From Desulfovibrionaceae bacterium UBA930 (GTDB taxonomy: Bacteria > Desulfobacterota > Desulfovibrionia > Desulfovibrionales > Desulfovibrionaceae): 7,497 bases of DNA. The stretch is from contig DBDO01000169.1 in NCBI GenBank assembly GCA_002293605.1, forward strand, positions 1-7,497, written 5' to 3'. Both the position numbers and the translations under genes were made by a program. Below the pieces are notes generated by a model that was not told the origin of the DNA, made no database searches, and worked only from the letters and a program-made list of their open reading frames with translations. Of this stretch, positions 1 through 6,410 are shown in pieces (positions within the stretch are counted from its first letter, which is position 1; the number at the start of each line of letters is the position of its first letter).

Positions 1-1276
1 CGCCGCCCGGTCGGGGCAGGCCCTTGCGCGCATCGCACAGGGAGTAAAACATTATGGCCGCATCCAACTGCCCTTCTTTTAGGGCAAAGGCAGAGGCCGC
101 CGCCAGCACATCCCTGTGCAGCAGCGGATCTTCTTTTTTTCCCCTCTCTCCCCGCTCCAGGCAGCAGCGCAAGGCTGTGAAAATGTCTTTATAGAGCCTC
201 AAGGCTTTATCCCGCTGCGCCGGTCTTTCTGCCAGCAGCAGAAAGACCTGAGCCATAACCTGCGCGGCCAACAGGCCTTCCAGCGTTGCCTCCTGTATTC
301 CGTCAAGCACTTGTATGAGTTTGCGGCCCTCCTCGGCATGGGCTTCGGCATCCAGTTCCAGCGGGCCATTGCGGATTTGCAGGGCCAAAACCAGCCAGAA
401 GACCATAACAGCGGCCCTGCCTTCAAGGCGCCCCCCGCTTGTGGCGGGAAATGCGCGTAAGAGTTCGGCCACACGATGTTTCGGCAAATGCTGGGCCTGA
501 ACGCGTCGCGAAGCAGCCCGGCCTATCCGTTCCGCCGCTGCGGGACGCGCGGTGGCCCAGTGCACGAGATCGAGCAGTTCCAGCCCGTCCCTGTATATGA
601 GATGCTCCTTGCCCGGCTCAAAAAGCGCGTTCTGATCCTCGCCCACATCAGGTCCTAGCACCAGGCAGCCGGAAGACGCCCCTTCCATAAGGCGAAAGTT
701 CACCTCATTGGCAATGCATTCATTGGGGATGACGCGCGTATCGTCATAAAAGGACAGCATACGGGCATAGGAAAGATCGTCCTTGAGCATGAGGCCGCGA
801 GGAAGCAGAAGCTCCGTCATCCAGGCGCGTATTGGCCGGTGCTTTGTCACCCGCGCGCAGAGTCCCAGGGCCTGGCTGCGCCCTGCGTGAGGAACAAAAG
901 CGCGCGCCTCCCCCGGCCAGGCGAAACGGCGCATGTGCCTGGGGCGGAAAAGTTCGGGCAGGGCCGCAAAAAGCGAAACATGGGGCGTAAGTGTCAGATC
1001 GAACAGCCGGGCGTACCACTGCTGCCAGAATAGGTTCAGGTGGCTGTCCACAGCCCAGAAGGCGCTCGGGCAAGGCAGGCGTTCAAGGCCGCCCAGGTAG
1101 CTTCTGCTCCCCAGCGCCTCCTGTTGCAGCACAAAGTCCGGCTCAAAGCCGTCCCGGGCCAGCATCCAGGGCAGGTGGAACACCCCGCCGCCCGGCCTGT
1201 AGGTCTTCAGCCTATGCCCAAGCTCCCTGAGGCGCGTCTCCACTGCGGGCATAACGTCAATGAGCACGATATTCAT
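1..1276 (-). CDS. CgeB-like family 1 glycosyltransferase with helical C-terminal extension (partial, 3' end off the window)
   Basis: An uninterrupted minus-strand frame runs from the ATG at 1276 to the left edge, giving at least 425 residues with no stop seen. It starts MNIVLIDVMPA, a hydrophobic beta strand typical of GT-B glycosyltransferases. Residues 46-100 (PDFVLQQEALGSR, FWAVDSHLNL, LFDLTLTPH) resemble the N-terminal half of CgeB/DUF3880-like transferases. Residues 186-232 carry the nucleotide-sugar-binding signature of the Glyco_trans_1_2 type, with NEVNFRLMEGASSGCLVL (190-207) followed by ED and YRDGLELL. From about residue 285 the chain becomes Ala/Leu/Glu-rich and helical, perhaps TPR-like. 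The donor and acceptor are unknown. It lies 35 bp after another glycosyltransferase gene, so the two probably work on the same surface glycan. The start is supported by the family-like N-terminus, but the ribosome binding site (TGGAAAG) is weak and the frame stays open upstream, so a non-ATG start is possible. Confidence 0.82.
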   Translation of the reverse strand, partial: MNIVLIDVMPAVETRLRELGHRLKTYRPGGGVFHLPWMLARDGFEPDFVLQQEALGSRSYLGGLERLPCPSAFWAVDSHLNLFWQQWYARLFDLTLTPHVSLFAALPELFRPRHMRRFAWPGEARAFVPHAGRSQALGLCARVTKHRPIRAWMTELLLPRGLMLKDDLSYARMLSFYDDTRVIPNECIANEVNFRLMEGASSGCLVLGPDVGEDQNALFEPGKEHLIYRDGLELLDLVHWATARPAAAERIGRAASRRVQAQHLPKHRVAELLRAFPATSGGRLEGRAAVMVFWLVLALQIRNGPLELDAEAHAEEGRKLIQVLDGIQEATLEGLLAAQVMAQVFLLLAERPAQRDKALRLYKDIFTALRCCLERGERGKKEDPLLHRDVLAAASAFALKEGQLDAAIMFYSLCDARKGLPRPGG

Positions 1277-1311
1277 AGGCGCTTTCCAGATGGCAAAAAG
1301 AAGAGGATCAC

Positions 1312-2535
1312 TTACGAAAAGCGCTCCCGAATCGCCTTTTCAAGCATACTTTCAAGCAGCGGGTCTTTTTTCGTGCGTACGAAACGCAGCGCCTCCAGGG
1401 CAAAGACCCGGTCCTCCCGCTTTGCCTGCAAATCTCTGCCCAGCTTTTTTATAGGCTCTCTGTCGCCATGCGCGCTTATGCCAGCGGCTTTGCGCTCAAG
1501 CCATGCAAAGGCCTCCGCCGACACCCGCAAGGCGGCTATTTCCGCCTGAACGGCGAAGGCTTCCGCCTGTTTCCCCTGTTCTTCAAGGCGCTGCGCGACA
1601 AACATTCGTCCATCCAGCCAGAGAGGGTGCTGCCCCAGCAAGTTCCTCCACTCATCCAGAGGCAAGCCCTCTGATTTTTGCAGCAGGGCTGTGGAATCCG
1701 CCTCGCGCATACGGCAGGAGATGTCGAAAGCGTCATTGATAAAACTTTCAAAGCCGTCTTCTCTGGCGAACAGATGCATGTCGGGCCGGTAGAGCTTGCC
1801 GCAGCGCGTATGCAGCAGCCGGGAGTTGTGCGCGCTTGAGCCAGAGTTCAGACGTCCCGGCGTCTGGCTTTCCAGGTGGTAGATTTTCGATTCGGGCACG
1901 CAGGAAAATTTTTTCCCCGTGGCGTGAATGCGCAGACAGAGATCCACATCTTCAAAGCCATTGCAAAATTCTTCATAAAAACCCGAATGTTTATGAAAAA
2001 CAGCCGCAGGCATTAAGAGGGCCGCTGCCGTAATGCACTGAAAGTACCTGCGCTTGCGCGCGACCGGATGATCCCCGGGAAAGGTCCGGTACAAATGCGT
2101 TATATTTCGTATGCCAAAGCCCACCCCCAGATGCTGCACCCTGCCGTCTTTATAGAGCAGCAACGGCCCTACGCCAGCTAATCTTTTGTCCTCAGCCAGG
2201 GCCTGCACTAAAGGCGGAGCCCAGCCGGGGGTCAAAATCGTATCGTTATTGAGAAAAAAAAGCAGCGGGGCCGCGGCCGCAAGGGCGGCCGCATTGCAGG
2301 CCGGGCCGAAATTGCGGTTTTGCTCAAACCTGATGCGCTTGAAACGCGAAGGGAACAGTGTGTTGCCCAATTCCGGCAGTTCGGCAAAGGTGGCGTCACT
2401 GGAAGCGTTATCCGCGACAATGACCTCATAGTCGTATTCCGGCGTATGCTCGCGCAAACTGCGCAGACAGGCCACCGTCAATTCCCATTTGTTGAACACC
2501 GGAATAATCACGGAAAAGGCCGGAACCGCCGTCAT
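1312..2535 (-). CDS. Family 2 glycosyltransferase (GT-A fold) with C-terminal helical extension
   Basis: This 407-residue protein transfers a sugar from an activated nucleotide donor, probably onto a surface polysaccharide, lipid carrier or protein on the cytoplasmic side. The GT2 domain covers about residues 6-225. It shows FSVIIPVFNK at the N-terminus, the nucleotide-binding VADNASSD (40-47), the metal-binding DxD equivalent LNNDT (95-99), and the catalytic-base region GFEDVDLCLR (193-202), followed by IYHLES (218-223). No membrane segments are visible, so it is cytosolic or peripheral. Residues 270-407 are an Ala/Glu/Arg-rich, probably helical region without a family I recognise. The ATG at 2535 has a good ribosome binding site (GGAGG at 2543-2547, 7 nt spacing). 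It sits between trmFO (78 bp upstream) and the CgeB-like transferase (35 bp downstream), probably in one transcript. Donor and acceptor cannot be named. The family call is firm. Confidence 0.9.
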   Translation of the reverse strand: MTAVPAFSVIIPVFNKWELTVACLRSLREHTPEYDYEVIVADNASSDATFAELPELGNTLFPSRFKRIRFEQNRNFGPACNAAALAAAAPLLFFLNNDTILTPGWAPPLVQALAEDKRLAGVGPLLLYKDGRVQHLGVGFGIRNITHLYRTFPGDHPVARKRRYFQCITAAALLMPAAVFHKHSGFYEEFCNGFEDVDLCLRIHATGKKFSCVPESKIYHLESQTPGRLNSGSSAHNSRLLHTRCGKLYRPDMHLFAREDGFESFINDAFDISCRMREADSTALLQKSEGLPLDEWRNLLGQHPLWLDGRMFVAQRLEEQGKQAEAFAVQAEIAALRVSAEAFAWLERKAAGISAHGDREPIKKLGRDLQAKREDRVFALEALRFVRTKKDPLLESMLEKAIRERFS

Positions 2536-2613
2536 ATGCCGCCCTCCAGCTGCACTTTAGGTAAACACGCATGCGGGGCAGCGCCCCTCCAGAAAAGTCT
2601 TAAAAGACAGCTC
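2536..2613. other. Gap between trmFO and the GT2 gene (78 bp)
   Basis: It contains a GGGGC-AGC-GCCCC hairpin (2574-2586) without a following T-run on the minus strand, and GTCTTTTAAGAC, a short weak stem followed by TTTTC. Neither is a convincing terminator, so read-through from trmFO into the glycosyltransferases is likely. Confidence 0.5.
2543..2547 (-). promoter_or_regulatory. Ribosome binding site of the GT2 gene
   Basis: On the minus strand GGAGG lies 7 nt before the ATG at 2535. It supports that start over downstream alternatives and indicates independent translation despite likely co-transcription with trmFO. Confidence 0.7.
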
Positions 2614-3957
2614 CTAACATACAGCTTCACGTTCAAGCCAAGCAGCAAAAGCCTCCCTGGCCCGCCGCGCATAGAGCTCCTTGCGGTTGGCCTTGCCCGC
2701 GCGCACGTTAAGTTCGGGCATCAGCCCAAACTGCACGTTGCTGGGCTGAAAGCGCTTTACAGGCCTTCGCAAGTGCCCGAGCAAAGCGCCCAGCGCGCTT
2801 TCTTCAGGGGGCGGGGCAAGGCTTCGGCCCTGGGCTTTGGCCGCCAGATGCTTGCCGAGCCACAGCCCGCAGGCAGCGGATTCCACATAGCCTTCCACAC
2901 CGCAAATCTGCCCGGCCAGATAGATACGCGGGTTGGCGAGCAGCGAAAGGTCCTGGGCCAGCACTTTGGGGGCATTGACAAAGGTGTTGCGGTGCATGCT
3001 GCCCAGGCGGACGAATTCCGCCTTTTCCAGGCCCGGCACCATGCGGAAGATGCGTTCCTGCTCGGGATAGCTCAACTTGGTCTGGCAGCCCACCAGGTTG
3101 AACATGCTCTTGTTGGCGTTTTCAGCCCTGAGTTGCAGCAGGGCAAAGGGACGCGAGCCTGTGCGGGGGTCGATAAAGCCCACGGGTTTGAGCGAACCGA
3201 ACACCAGGGTTTTAAAGCCGCGCTCGGCCAGGGCTTCTATGGGCATGCAGCCTTCGAAATGGGTTTCGGCTTCAAAGGGACGCGCGGGAAAGCGTTCGCC
3301 CTCCAGAAGGGCCTGATAAAAGGCCTCGTATTCCTCACGGTTCATCGGGCAATTGAGGTAGTCCTTGTCTTCAGGCTGACGGCGCGCGCCCCAGAAGGCG
3401 ATATCCATATTGATGGAAGCTCCGTCCACCACAGGGGCGATAGCATCGTAAAAGTACAGGTGTTCGCCGCCGGTCAGCGTAAGGAGCGAGGCTGCCAGAG
3501 CATCGGACGCCAGAGGCCCCGCAGCCACCACCAGGGCGTCAAAGGCTGCGAGTTCCGGGGCAAGGGTCGGGCCTTCGCCAAGAACGCTAATTTCCCGCCG
3601 CTCCAGGCGGATGCCGGGACAGGACGAGATGCGCTCGGTCATTCTGGCGGAAAAGAGTTCCCTGTCAACAGCCAGGGCTTTGCCCGCAGGCACCCGGACC
3701 GTATCGGCAATTGCCATGCATGCGCTGCCAAGAGCGCGCATTTCCGCCTTCAACTGCCCCACGGCGGAATCAGGCGCATCGGAACGAAAGGAATTGGAAC
3801 AGACCAGTTCGGCGAGATTCTCGCTACGGTGCGCGGCACTGCGCCGCTCCGGCTTCATTTCAAAAAGGGTGACGCACACACCCGCCTCAGCCAGGGCCAG
3901 CGCGCACTCACACCCGGCGAGCCCGCCCCCGATAATCGCTACAGAAGAAAGATTCAT
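2614..3957 (-). CDS. trmFO: Methylenetetrahydrofolate--tRNA-(uracil-5-)-methyltransferase TrmFO
   Basis: TrmFO methylates uridine 54 in the T-loop of tRNA to ribothymidine, using 5,10-methylenetetrahydrofolate as carbon donor and FAD/NAD(P)H as reductant. It is a cytosolic enzyme of about 435-450 residues, and this one has 447. The FAD-binding Rossmann motif is IIGGGLAGCE (8-17), followed by LFEMKP (31-36). The family signature NLAELVCSNSFRSD spans 47-60, and its Cys53 aligns with the conserved Cys of the Bacillus subtilis enzyme. FEGCMPIE (234-241) contains Cys237, equivalent to the Cys that forms the covalent flavin/RNA intermediate. SLKPVGF (255-261), MHRNTFVNAP (321-330) and GQICGVEGYVESAACG (349-364) are further family blocks. 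All key residues are present, so it should be active. It is the first gene of a probable unit with two glycosyltransferases, with no obvious functional link to them. The start matches family N-termini, although the ribosome binding site is poor (AGTAGG only 3 nt before ATG). Confidence 0.97.
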   Translation of the reverse strand: MNLSSVAIIGGGLAGCECALALAEAGVCVTLFEMKPERRSAAHRSENLAELVCSNSFRSDAPDSAVGQLKAEMRALGSACMAIADTVRVPAGKALAVDRELFSARMTERISSCPGIRLERREISVLGEGPTLAPELAAFDALVVAAGPLASDALAASLLTLTGGEHLYFYDAIAPVVDGASINMDIAFWGARRQPEDKDYLNCPMNREEYEAFYQALLEGERFPARPFEAETHFEGCMPIEALAERGFKTLVFGSLKPVGFIDPRTGSRPFALLQLRAENANKSMFNLVGCQTKLSYPEQERIFRMVPGLEKAEFVRLGSMHRNTFVNAPKVLAQDLSLLANPRIYLAGQICGVEGYVESAACGLWLGKHLAAKAQGRSLAPPPEESALGALLGHLRRPVKRFQPSNVQFGLMPELNVRAGKANRKELYARRAREAFAAWLEREAVC

Positions 3958-3973
3958 ATACCTACTATGTCGT

Positions 3974-3991
3974 ACTATACTGTTTTATAGT
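3974..3991. repeat. Inverted repeat ACTATA-N6-TATAGT overlapping the possible trmFO -10 box
   Basis: The plus strand shows a perfect 6-bp inverted repeat with a 6-nt spacer. One arm coincides with the candidate -10 element. It could be an operator half-site pair, but AT-rich promoter DNA produces such short palindromes by chance, and no regulator is encoded nearby. Confidence 0.35.
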
Positions 3992-4002
3992 GTCATCCCC
4001 AA
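3974..4002 (-). promoter_or_regulatory. Possible sigma70-type promoter for trmFO and the following glycosyltransferases
   Basis: On the minus strand TTGGGG (3997-4002) and TATAGT (3974-3979) are separated by exactly 17 bp. The -10 matches the consensus at 5 of 6 positions, while the -35 matches only TTG. Transcription would start near 3967, leaving a leader of only about 10 nt before the trmFO ATG, which is unusually short and weakens the call. The box lies directly after the hairpin at 4003-4046, consistent with a new transcription unit starting here. Confidence 0.35.
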
Positions 4003-4046
4003 AAAAGACTGTTCAAGAGCAAGTTTACACTGAATAGTCTTTTGGG
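4003..4046 (-). terminator. Hairpin between cheZ and trmFO, probable (possibly bidirectional) terminator
   Basis: The arms at 4003-4015 and 4031-4043 pair over 13 positions around a 15-nt loop. One position is a G-U wobble when read as plus-strand RNA and an A-C mismatch when read as minus-strand RNA. On the minus strand the GC-containing stem is preceded by an A-run and followed by TTTTTT and then GGGG, the shape of an intrinsic terminator. The flanking CCC/GGG could extend the stem past a 2-nt bulge. It lies 124 nt beyond the cheZ stop. The stem is AT-rich, so termination may be weak. Confidence 0.5.
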
Positions 4047-4169
4047 AAACGCGTAGTTATTTCATTTGGCAAGGCACGAGGTTCTTTCCCGATAGGGGCT
4101 GGATCGATGGTCCTGCCCCCGGAGGGAAAAACCGAGCAACGCAGCCCAAGGGAATAAATCAGCGTTTCC

Positions 4170-4919
4170 CTAAAAACCGAGGCTGGCCAGCAGATCATCC
4201 ACATCTTTCTGCGAGGTCCCGCTCTGCGGCCCTTTGAGTTCAGAATTGCGTATCTCCTGAGCTTTACGCCGACTTTCCTCGGCAATCTCGCTGAGGTCTT
4301 TTTCCGGCGTTTCTTCGCGCGTTTTCAGCATCAGCCCGGTGGACATATACAAGTCGAACACGGTTTCCCGAATCGAAGTAATGGAGCTGACCACCTTTTT
4401 CAGGCGCTGGCCCGTCAGATCCTGAAAGCTCAAGTCTGTGATAATGTCAGTCAGGGAAGTCTCAAGAGAGTGATTCAGGGCGTCAAGCTTGGCCAGCGCC
4501 TTTTGCTGGCGCTTGTCTCCGCTGTCCAGGGAGGCAATGATGCCGCCCGCCTCTTCCTGCTGGGTGAGGAGTTTTTCAACTGTACCCATGATTTTTTCCG
4601 TGGCCTCAAAGGTGGTCCGCATGATTTCTTCAAGCTGCTTTGTCGCGTCACTGAAAAGCTTCTGCGTTTTTCCGGCGTCCGCATCGGACCCGCCCTCTTC
4701 TGCCGTGGGAACGCTGGATATTTCCTGATAAATTCCGCGCAGTCCACTACGCATTTCCTCATTGAGCTGCCGGAGGAACTCGCTCTCCACCATAGCCTTG
4801 GTCATGCTGGAGGAAAGTTCGCGCTGCACGGCCTCGGTCACCGTTTCCTTCACCGCATCGGCAATTTTGTCGGATACGCGCAGCAGTACGCGTTCCAGCA
4901 CCTCTTCCTGAGAAAGCAT
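4170..4919 (-). CDS. cheZ: Chemotaxis protein CheZ, phosphatase of CheY-P
   Basis: CheZ dephosphorylates the response regulator CheY-P and so resets the flagellar motor signal in the cytoplasm. The 249-residue protein is almost entirely helical and charged, as expected for the long four-helix-bundle dimer. The diagnostic active-site block is LSFQDLTGQRLKKVV (163-177). Asp167 and Gln171 correspond to Asp143 and the catalytic Gln147 of E. coli CheZ. The C-terminus, DVDDLLASLGF (239-249), matches the CheY-binding tail peptide of E. coli CheZ, and it is joined by a polar flexible linker (about 200-238). Both functional elements are intact. An upstream in-frame ATG at 4952 would add 11 residues, but AGGAGG lies 5 nt before the ATG at 4919 and inside that extension, so 4919 is preferred. 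No cheY, cheA or flagellar gene is next to it; it appears to be a stand-alone gene between two transcription units. Confidence 0.93.
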   Translation of the reverse strand: MLSQEEVLERVLLRVSDKIADAVKETVTEAVQRELSSSMTKAMVESEFLRQLNEEMRSGLRGIYQEISSVPTAEEGGSDADAGKTQKLFSDATKQLEEIMRTTFEATEKIMGTVEKLLTQQEEAGGIIASLDSGDKRQQKALAKLDALNHSLETSLTDIITDLSFQDLTGQRLKKVVSSITSIRETVFDLYMSTGLMLKTREETPEKDLSEIAEESRRKAQEIRNSELKGPQSGTSQKDVDDLLASLGF

Positions 4920-4924
4920 ATACG

Positions 4925-4930
4925 CCTCCT
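4925..4930 (-). promoter_or_regulatory. Ribosome binding site deciding the cheZ start
   Basis: A full AGGAGG on the minus strand lies 5 nt before the ATG at 4919. It falls within the coding sequence of the longer alternative (ATG at 4952), which has no comparable site, so the shorter protein is the likely product. Confidence 0.8.
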
Positions 4931-5019
4931 GTATGCAGGGAAAATAGCACACGACAGCCCGCTCATGAACACACGAGTCCGCAGACCTAGGGAATAAGGA
5001 AGCGGCTGCAAAGTACGTA

Positions 5020-5048
5020 AGTATACGCTACTCATGCGCAAAAGAAAA
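5020..5048 (-). promoter_or_regulatory. Weak candidate promoter for cheZ
   Basis: On the minus strand TATACT (5020-5025) is a good -10 (5 of 6). At 17 bp upstream lies TTTTCT (5043-5048), a poor -35 that also belongs to the T-run of the preceding terminator. The leader would be about 95 nt. No flagellar sigma28 or sigma54 consensus was found in the 152-bp gap (4953-5104). Confidence 0.25.
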
Positions 5049-5086
5049 GCCAGCCCCGCTCAGGCAGGACCTGCTGCGGGGCTGGC
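5040..5086 (-). terminator. Strong rho-independent terminator after the cytochrome gene
   Basis: The arms 5049-5059 and 5076-5086 form a perfect 11-bp GC-rich stem (GCCAGCCCCGC with GCGGGGCTGGC). The 16-nt loop can itself fold through GCAGG/CCTGC. Read on the minus strand, the stem is followed at once by TTTTCTTTT (5040-5048). It starts 18 nt after the cytochrome stop codon and ends the dehydrogenase unit before cheZ. Confidence 0.92.
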
Positions 5087-5104
5087 ATATATCATTAAGT
5101 CTCT

Positions 5105-6397
5105 TCAATATTGTTTCGGCAGTAACATATCAACATGGCTGCTACCGAAAATACGCGGGTCAGGAAAAAGGGTCTTGTCCTTACGCAGCGCGCGCACAGC
5201 CTCCTCGCTCACGGCCGGGGCCTTGTTTCCCCAACTGCTTCGGATAAAGCTCACCACCTCCGCGATCTGCTGATCGTTCAGCCGCCAGCCAAAAGGCGGC
5301 ATGGTCATGCTTGTGGGCGCGGCCTTCAACCCTGGCAGGGTTTGCCCCATAAGGACGATATGAATGAGAGACACGGGGTCTTCGCTCATGAGCACCGGAT
5401 TGCCCCGCAATTCCGGGAAAAAACGCGCGTAGCCGCTGCCGTCCGTCTTGTGGCAGGCTGCGCAGCTGTCTACATACAGGGCAGAGCCTGCCCCGTTTTC
5501 CACACCCTTCCAAAGCTGTTTGCTTACGCTCTCATCAGCTGTAAAGGGCTTTTTGGACGGGTCTGCCGCAGGCAGGGACTTCAGAAAAGCGGCCATGGCC
5601 CCGGCATCTTCCGTAGTCAGGTACTGGGTACTGTTCTCGATAATATCAATCATTTTGCCGAAAGCGGCTGTTGCCTTATTGCGCCCGGTCAAAAAGAATT
5701 CCGCCAGATCCTCCCTGCTGCGTCTGGCCAGCCCGTCCGGGTTGTCGCCGCGCAGGTTAATGCCTATCCATCCGGCATAATTACCGCCTCCAGAAAGAAA
5801 ATCCTTGCCCTGCTCCGCCCACTGGGCCTTTTCCAGGCCCTTGGCATCGCGGGGCGTGTGGCAGAAGCCGCAATGCCCGAGCCCTTCCACCAGATAGCGG
5901 CCCCTGGCCACAGTCGGGCTTTCTCCGGCCTGGAGAGCGAAGGGACGCACGCTTCTGGGACCTGTGAAGCTTCGTTTCTCCCCGGTTGTTTTTACCGAGT
6001 TCTTGACTGCGGGAACCCCATGCATGAAATACTCGTATAAATCCCGAATATCGGCGTCAGTCATGACGGCATAGGAAGCGGGCATCATGGCGGACAGAGA
6101 GTAACCTTTTGAGGCCACGCCCTGCCGGATGGCCTTTTCAAAAGTTTCGAAGGAAAACCAGCCAATGCCGCTGTCTTTGTCCGAAGATATGTTGGGGCTG
6201 TATGCAATTCCAAAGGGCGTTCCCCCGGAATAGGGCCCCTTGTCATAGCTGTGGCAGGCGACGCAATTGGAAGCTCGGGCTACATAGCGCCCGCGCTCGA
6301 TGCTGCCTTCGGGGGGCGCTTCGTTTGCGGCGCTCTGCACAAGGGCCGGAGCCATAGCCAGAAGCCCGAGAGTCAGAAAAGCAAGTATTTTTTTCAT
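5105..6397 (-). CDS. Triheme cytochrome c subunit of a gluconate/alcohol/sugar dehydrogenase complex
   Basis: This is the membrane-associated periplasmic cytochrome c that takes electrons from a dehydrogenase subunit and passes them to quinone or a terminal acceptor. The 430-residue precursor begins with a Sec signal peptide: KK, a hydrophobic stretch to about residue 20, and a likely cleavage near 23-24 (QSAA). Three heme c sites follow: CVACH (45-49), CGFCH (176-180) and CAACH (312-316). Candidate axial Met ligands are Met105 (MMPASY), Met249 (AFGKM) and Met366 (TMPPFGW). The spacing and blocks such as SPNISSDKDSGIGW (67-80) and SFIRSSWGNKA (383-393) are typical of the GADH/ADH cytochrome subunit family, which is usually 420-480 residues. 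No transmembrane helix is seen after the signal peptide. The start has AAGGAG 6 nt upstream, and the gene is 10 bp after the flavoprotein gene. CXXCH maturation requires a cytochrome c assembly system, which is not in the window. The substrate is set by the partner. Confidence 0.94.
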   Translation of the reverse strand: MKKILAFLTLGLLAMAPALVQSAANEAPPEGSIERGRYVARASNCVACHSYDKGPYSGGTPFGIAYSPNISSDKDSGIGWFSFETFEKAIRQGVASKGYSLSAMMPASYAVMTDADIRDLYEYFMHGVPAVKNSVKTTGEKRSFTGPRSVRPFALQAGESPTVARGRYLVEGLGHCGFCHTPRDAKGLEKAQWAEQGKDFLSGGGNYAGWIGINLRGDNPDGLARRSREDLAEFFLTGRNKATAAFGKMIDIIENSTQYLTTEDAGAMAAFLKSLPAADPSKKPFTADESVSKQLWKGVENGAGSALYVDSCAACHKTDGSGYARFFPELRGNPVLMSEDPVSLIHIVLMGQTLPGLKAAPTSMTMPPFGWRLNDQQIAEVVSFIRSSWGNKAPAVSEEAVRALRKDKTLFPDPRIFGSSHVDMLLPKQY

Positions 6398-6403
6398 GCT
6401 GTA

Positions 6404-6410
6404 CTCCTTA
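6404..6410 (-). promoter_or_regulatory. Ribosome binding site of the cytochrome gene overlapping the flavoprotein stop codon
   Basis: On the minus strand TAAGGAG contains both the TAA stop of the dehydrogenase gene (6408-6410) and the AAGGAG site for the cytochrome ATG at 6397. Ribosomes finishing the first gene would sit on the second gene's site, suggesting translational coupling and matched subunit amounts. Confidence 0.75.

Larger units (their letters stand above)
3958..4169. other. Intergenic region between cheZ and trmFO (212 bp)
   Basis: No convincing gene is visible here. The part next to trmFO (3958-4050) is AT-rich and holds the candidate promoter, the palindrome and the hairpin. 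The part next to cheZ (4051-4169) holds a short inverted repeat (GGGAA, 11-nt loop, TTCCC, just after the cheZ stop, without a T-run) and no further recognisable signal. An 86-codon minus-strand frame at 4025-4285 overlaps the cheZ 3' end out of frame and lacks family-like sequence. Confidence 0.6.
4953..5104. other. Gap between the cytochrome gene and cheZ (152 bp)
   Basis: It holds the strong minus-strand terminator (5040-5086), the weak cheZ promoter candidate and the cheZ ribosome binding site. I see no small gene or RNA element beyond these. Confidence 0.6.

Noticed and set aside
2273..2292. Two GCGGCCGC palindromes 12 bp apart
   Set aside because: They fall in an Ala-rich stretch of the GT2 protein (AAALAAAA) and follow from GC-rich alanine codons; no repeat unit extends beyond them.
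2574..2605. Short hairpins in the trmFO-GT2 gap as a terminator
   Set aside because: The GC-rich one lacks a T-run, and the one with a T-run has only a 4-bp practical stem.
2320..3990. A 556-codon open frame on the plus strand, antisense to trmFO and the start of the GT2 gene
   Set aside because: It mirrors GC-rich codon use of the real gene, has no recognisable domain, is rich in His/Gln/Gly as antisense frames are, and lies opposite a clear trmFO.
4025..4285. An 86-codon minus-strand frame crossing the cheZ 3' end
   Set aside because: It overlaps cheZ out of frame, lacks a good ribosome binding site and has no family resemblance; it also runs through the likely terminator.
4920..4952. Longer cheZ start at 4952 (11 extra residues)
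   Set aside because: The extension contains the AGGAGG ribosome binding site for the ATG at 4919, and its residues do not resemble CheZ N-termini.
5135..6040. A 301-codon plus-strand frame opposite the cytochrome gene
   Set aside because: The composition is typical of antisense translation; the opposite strand encodes a full triheme cytochrome with a signal peptide and ribosome binding site.
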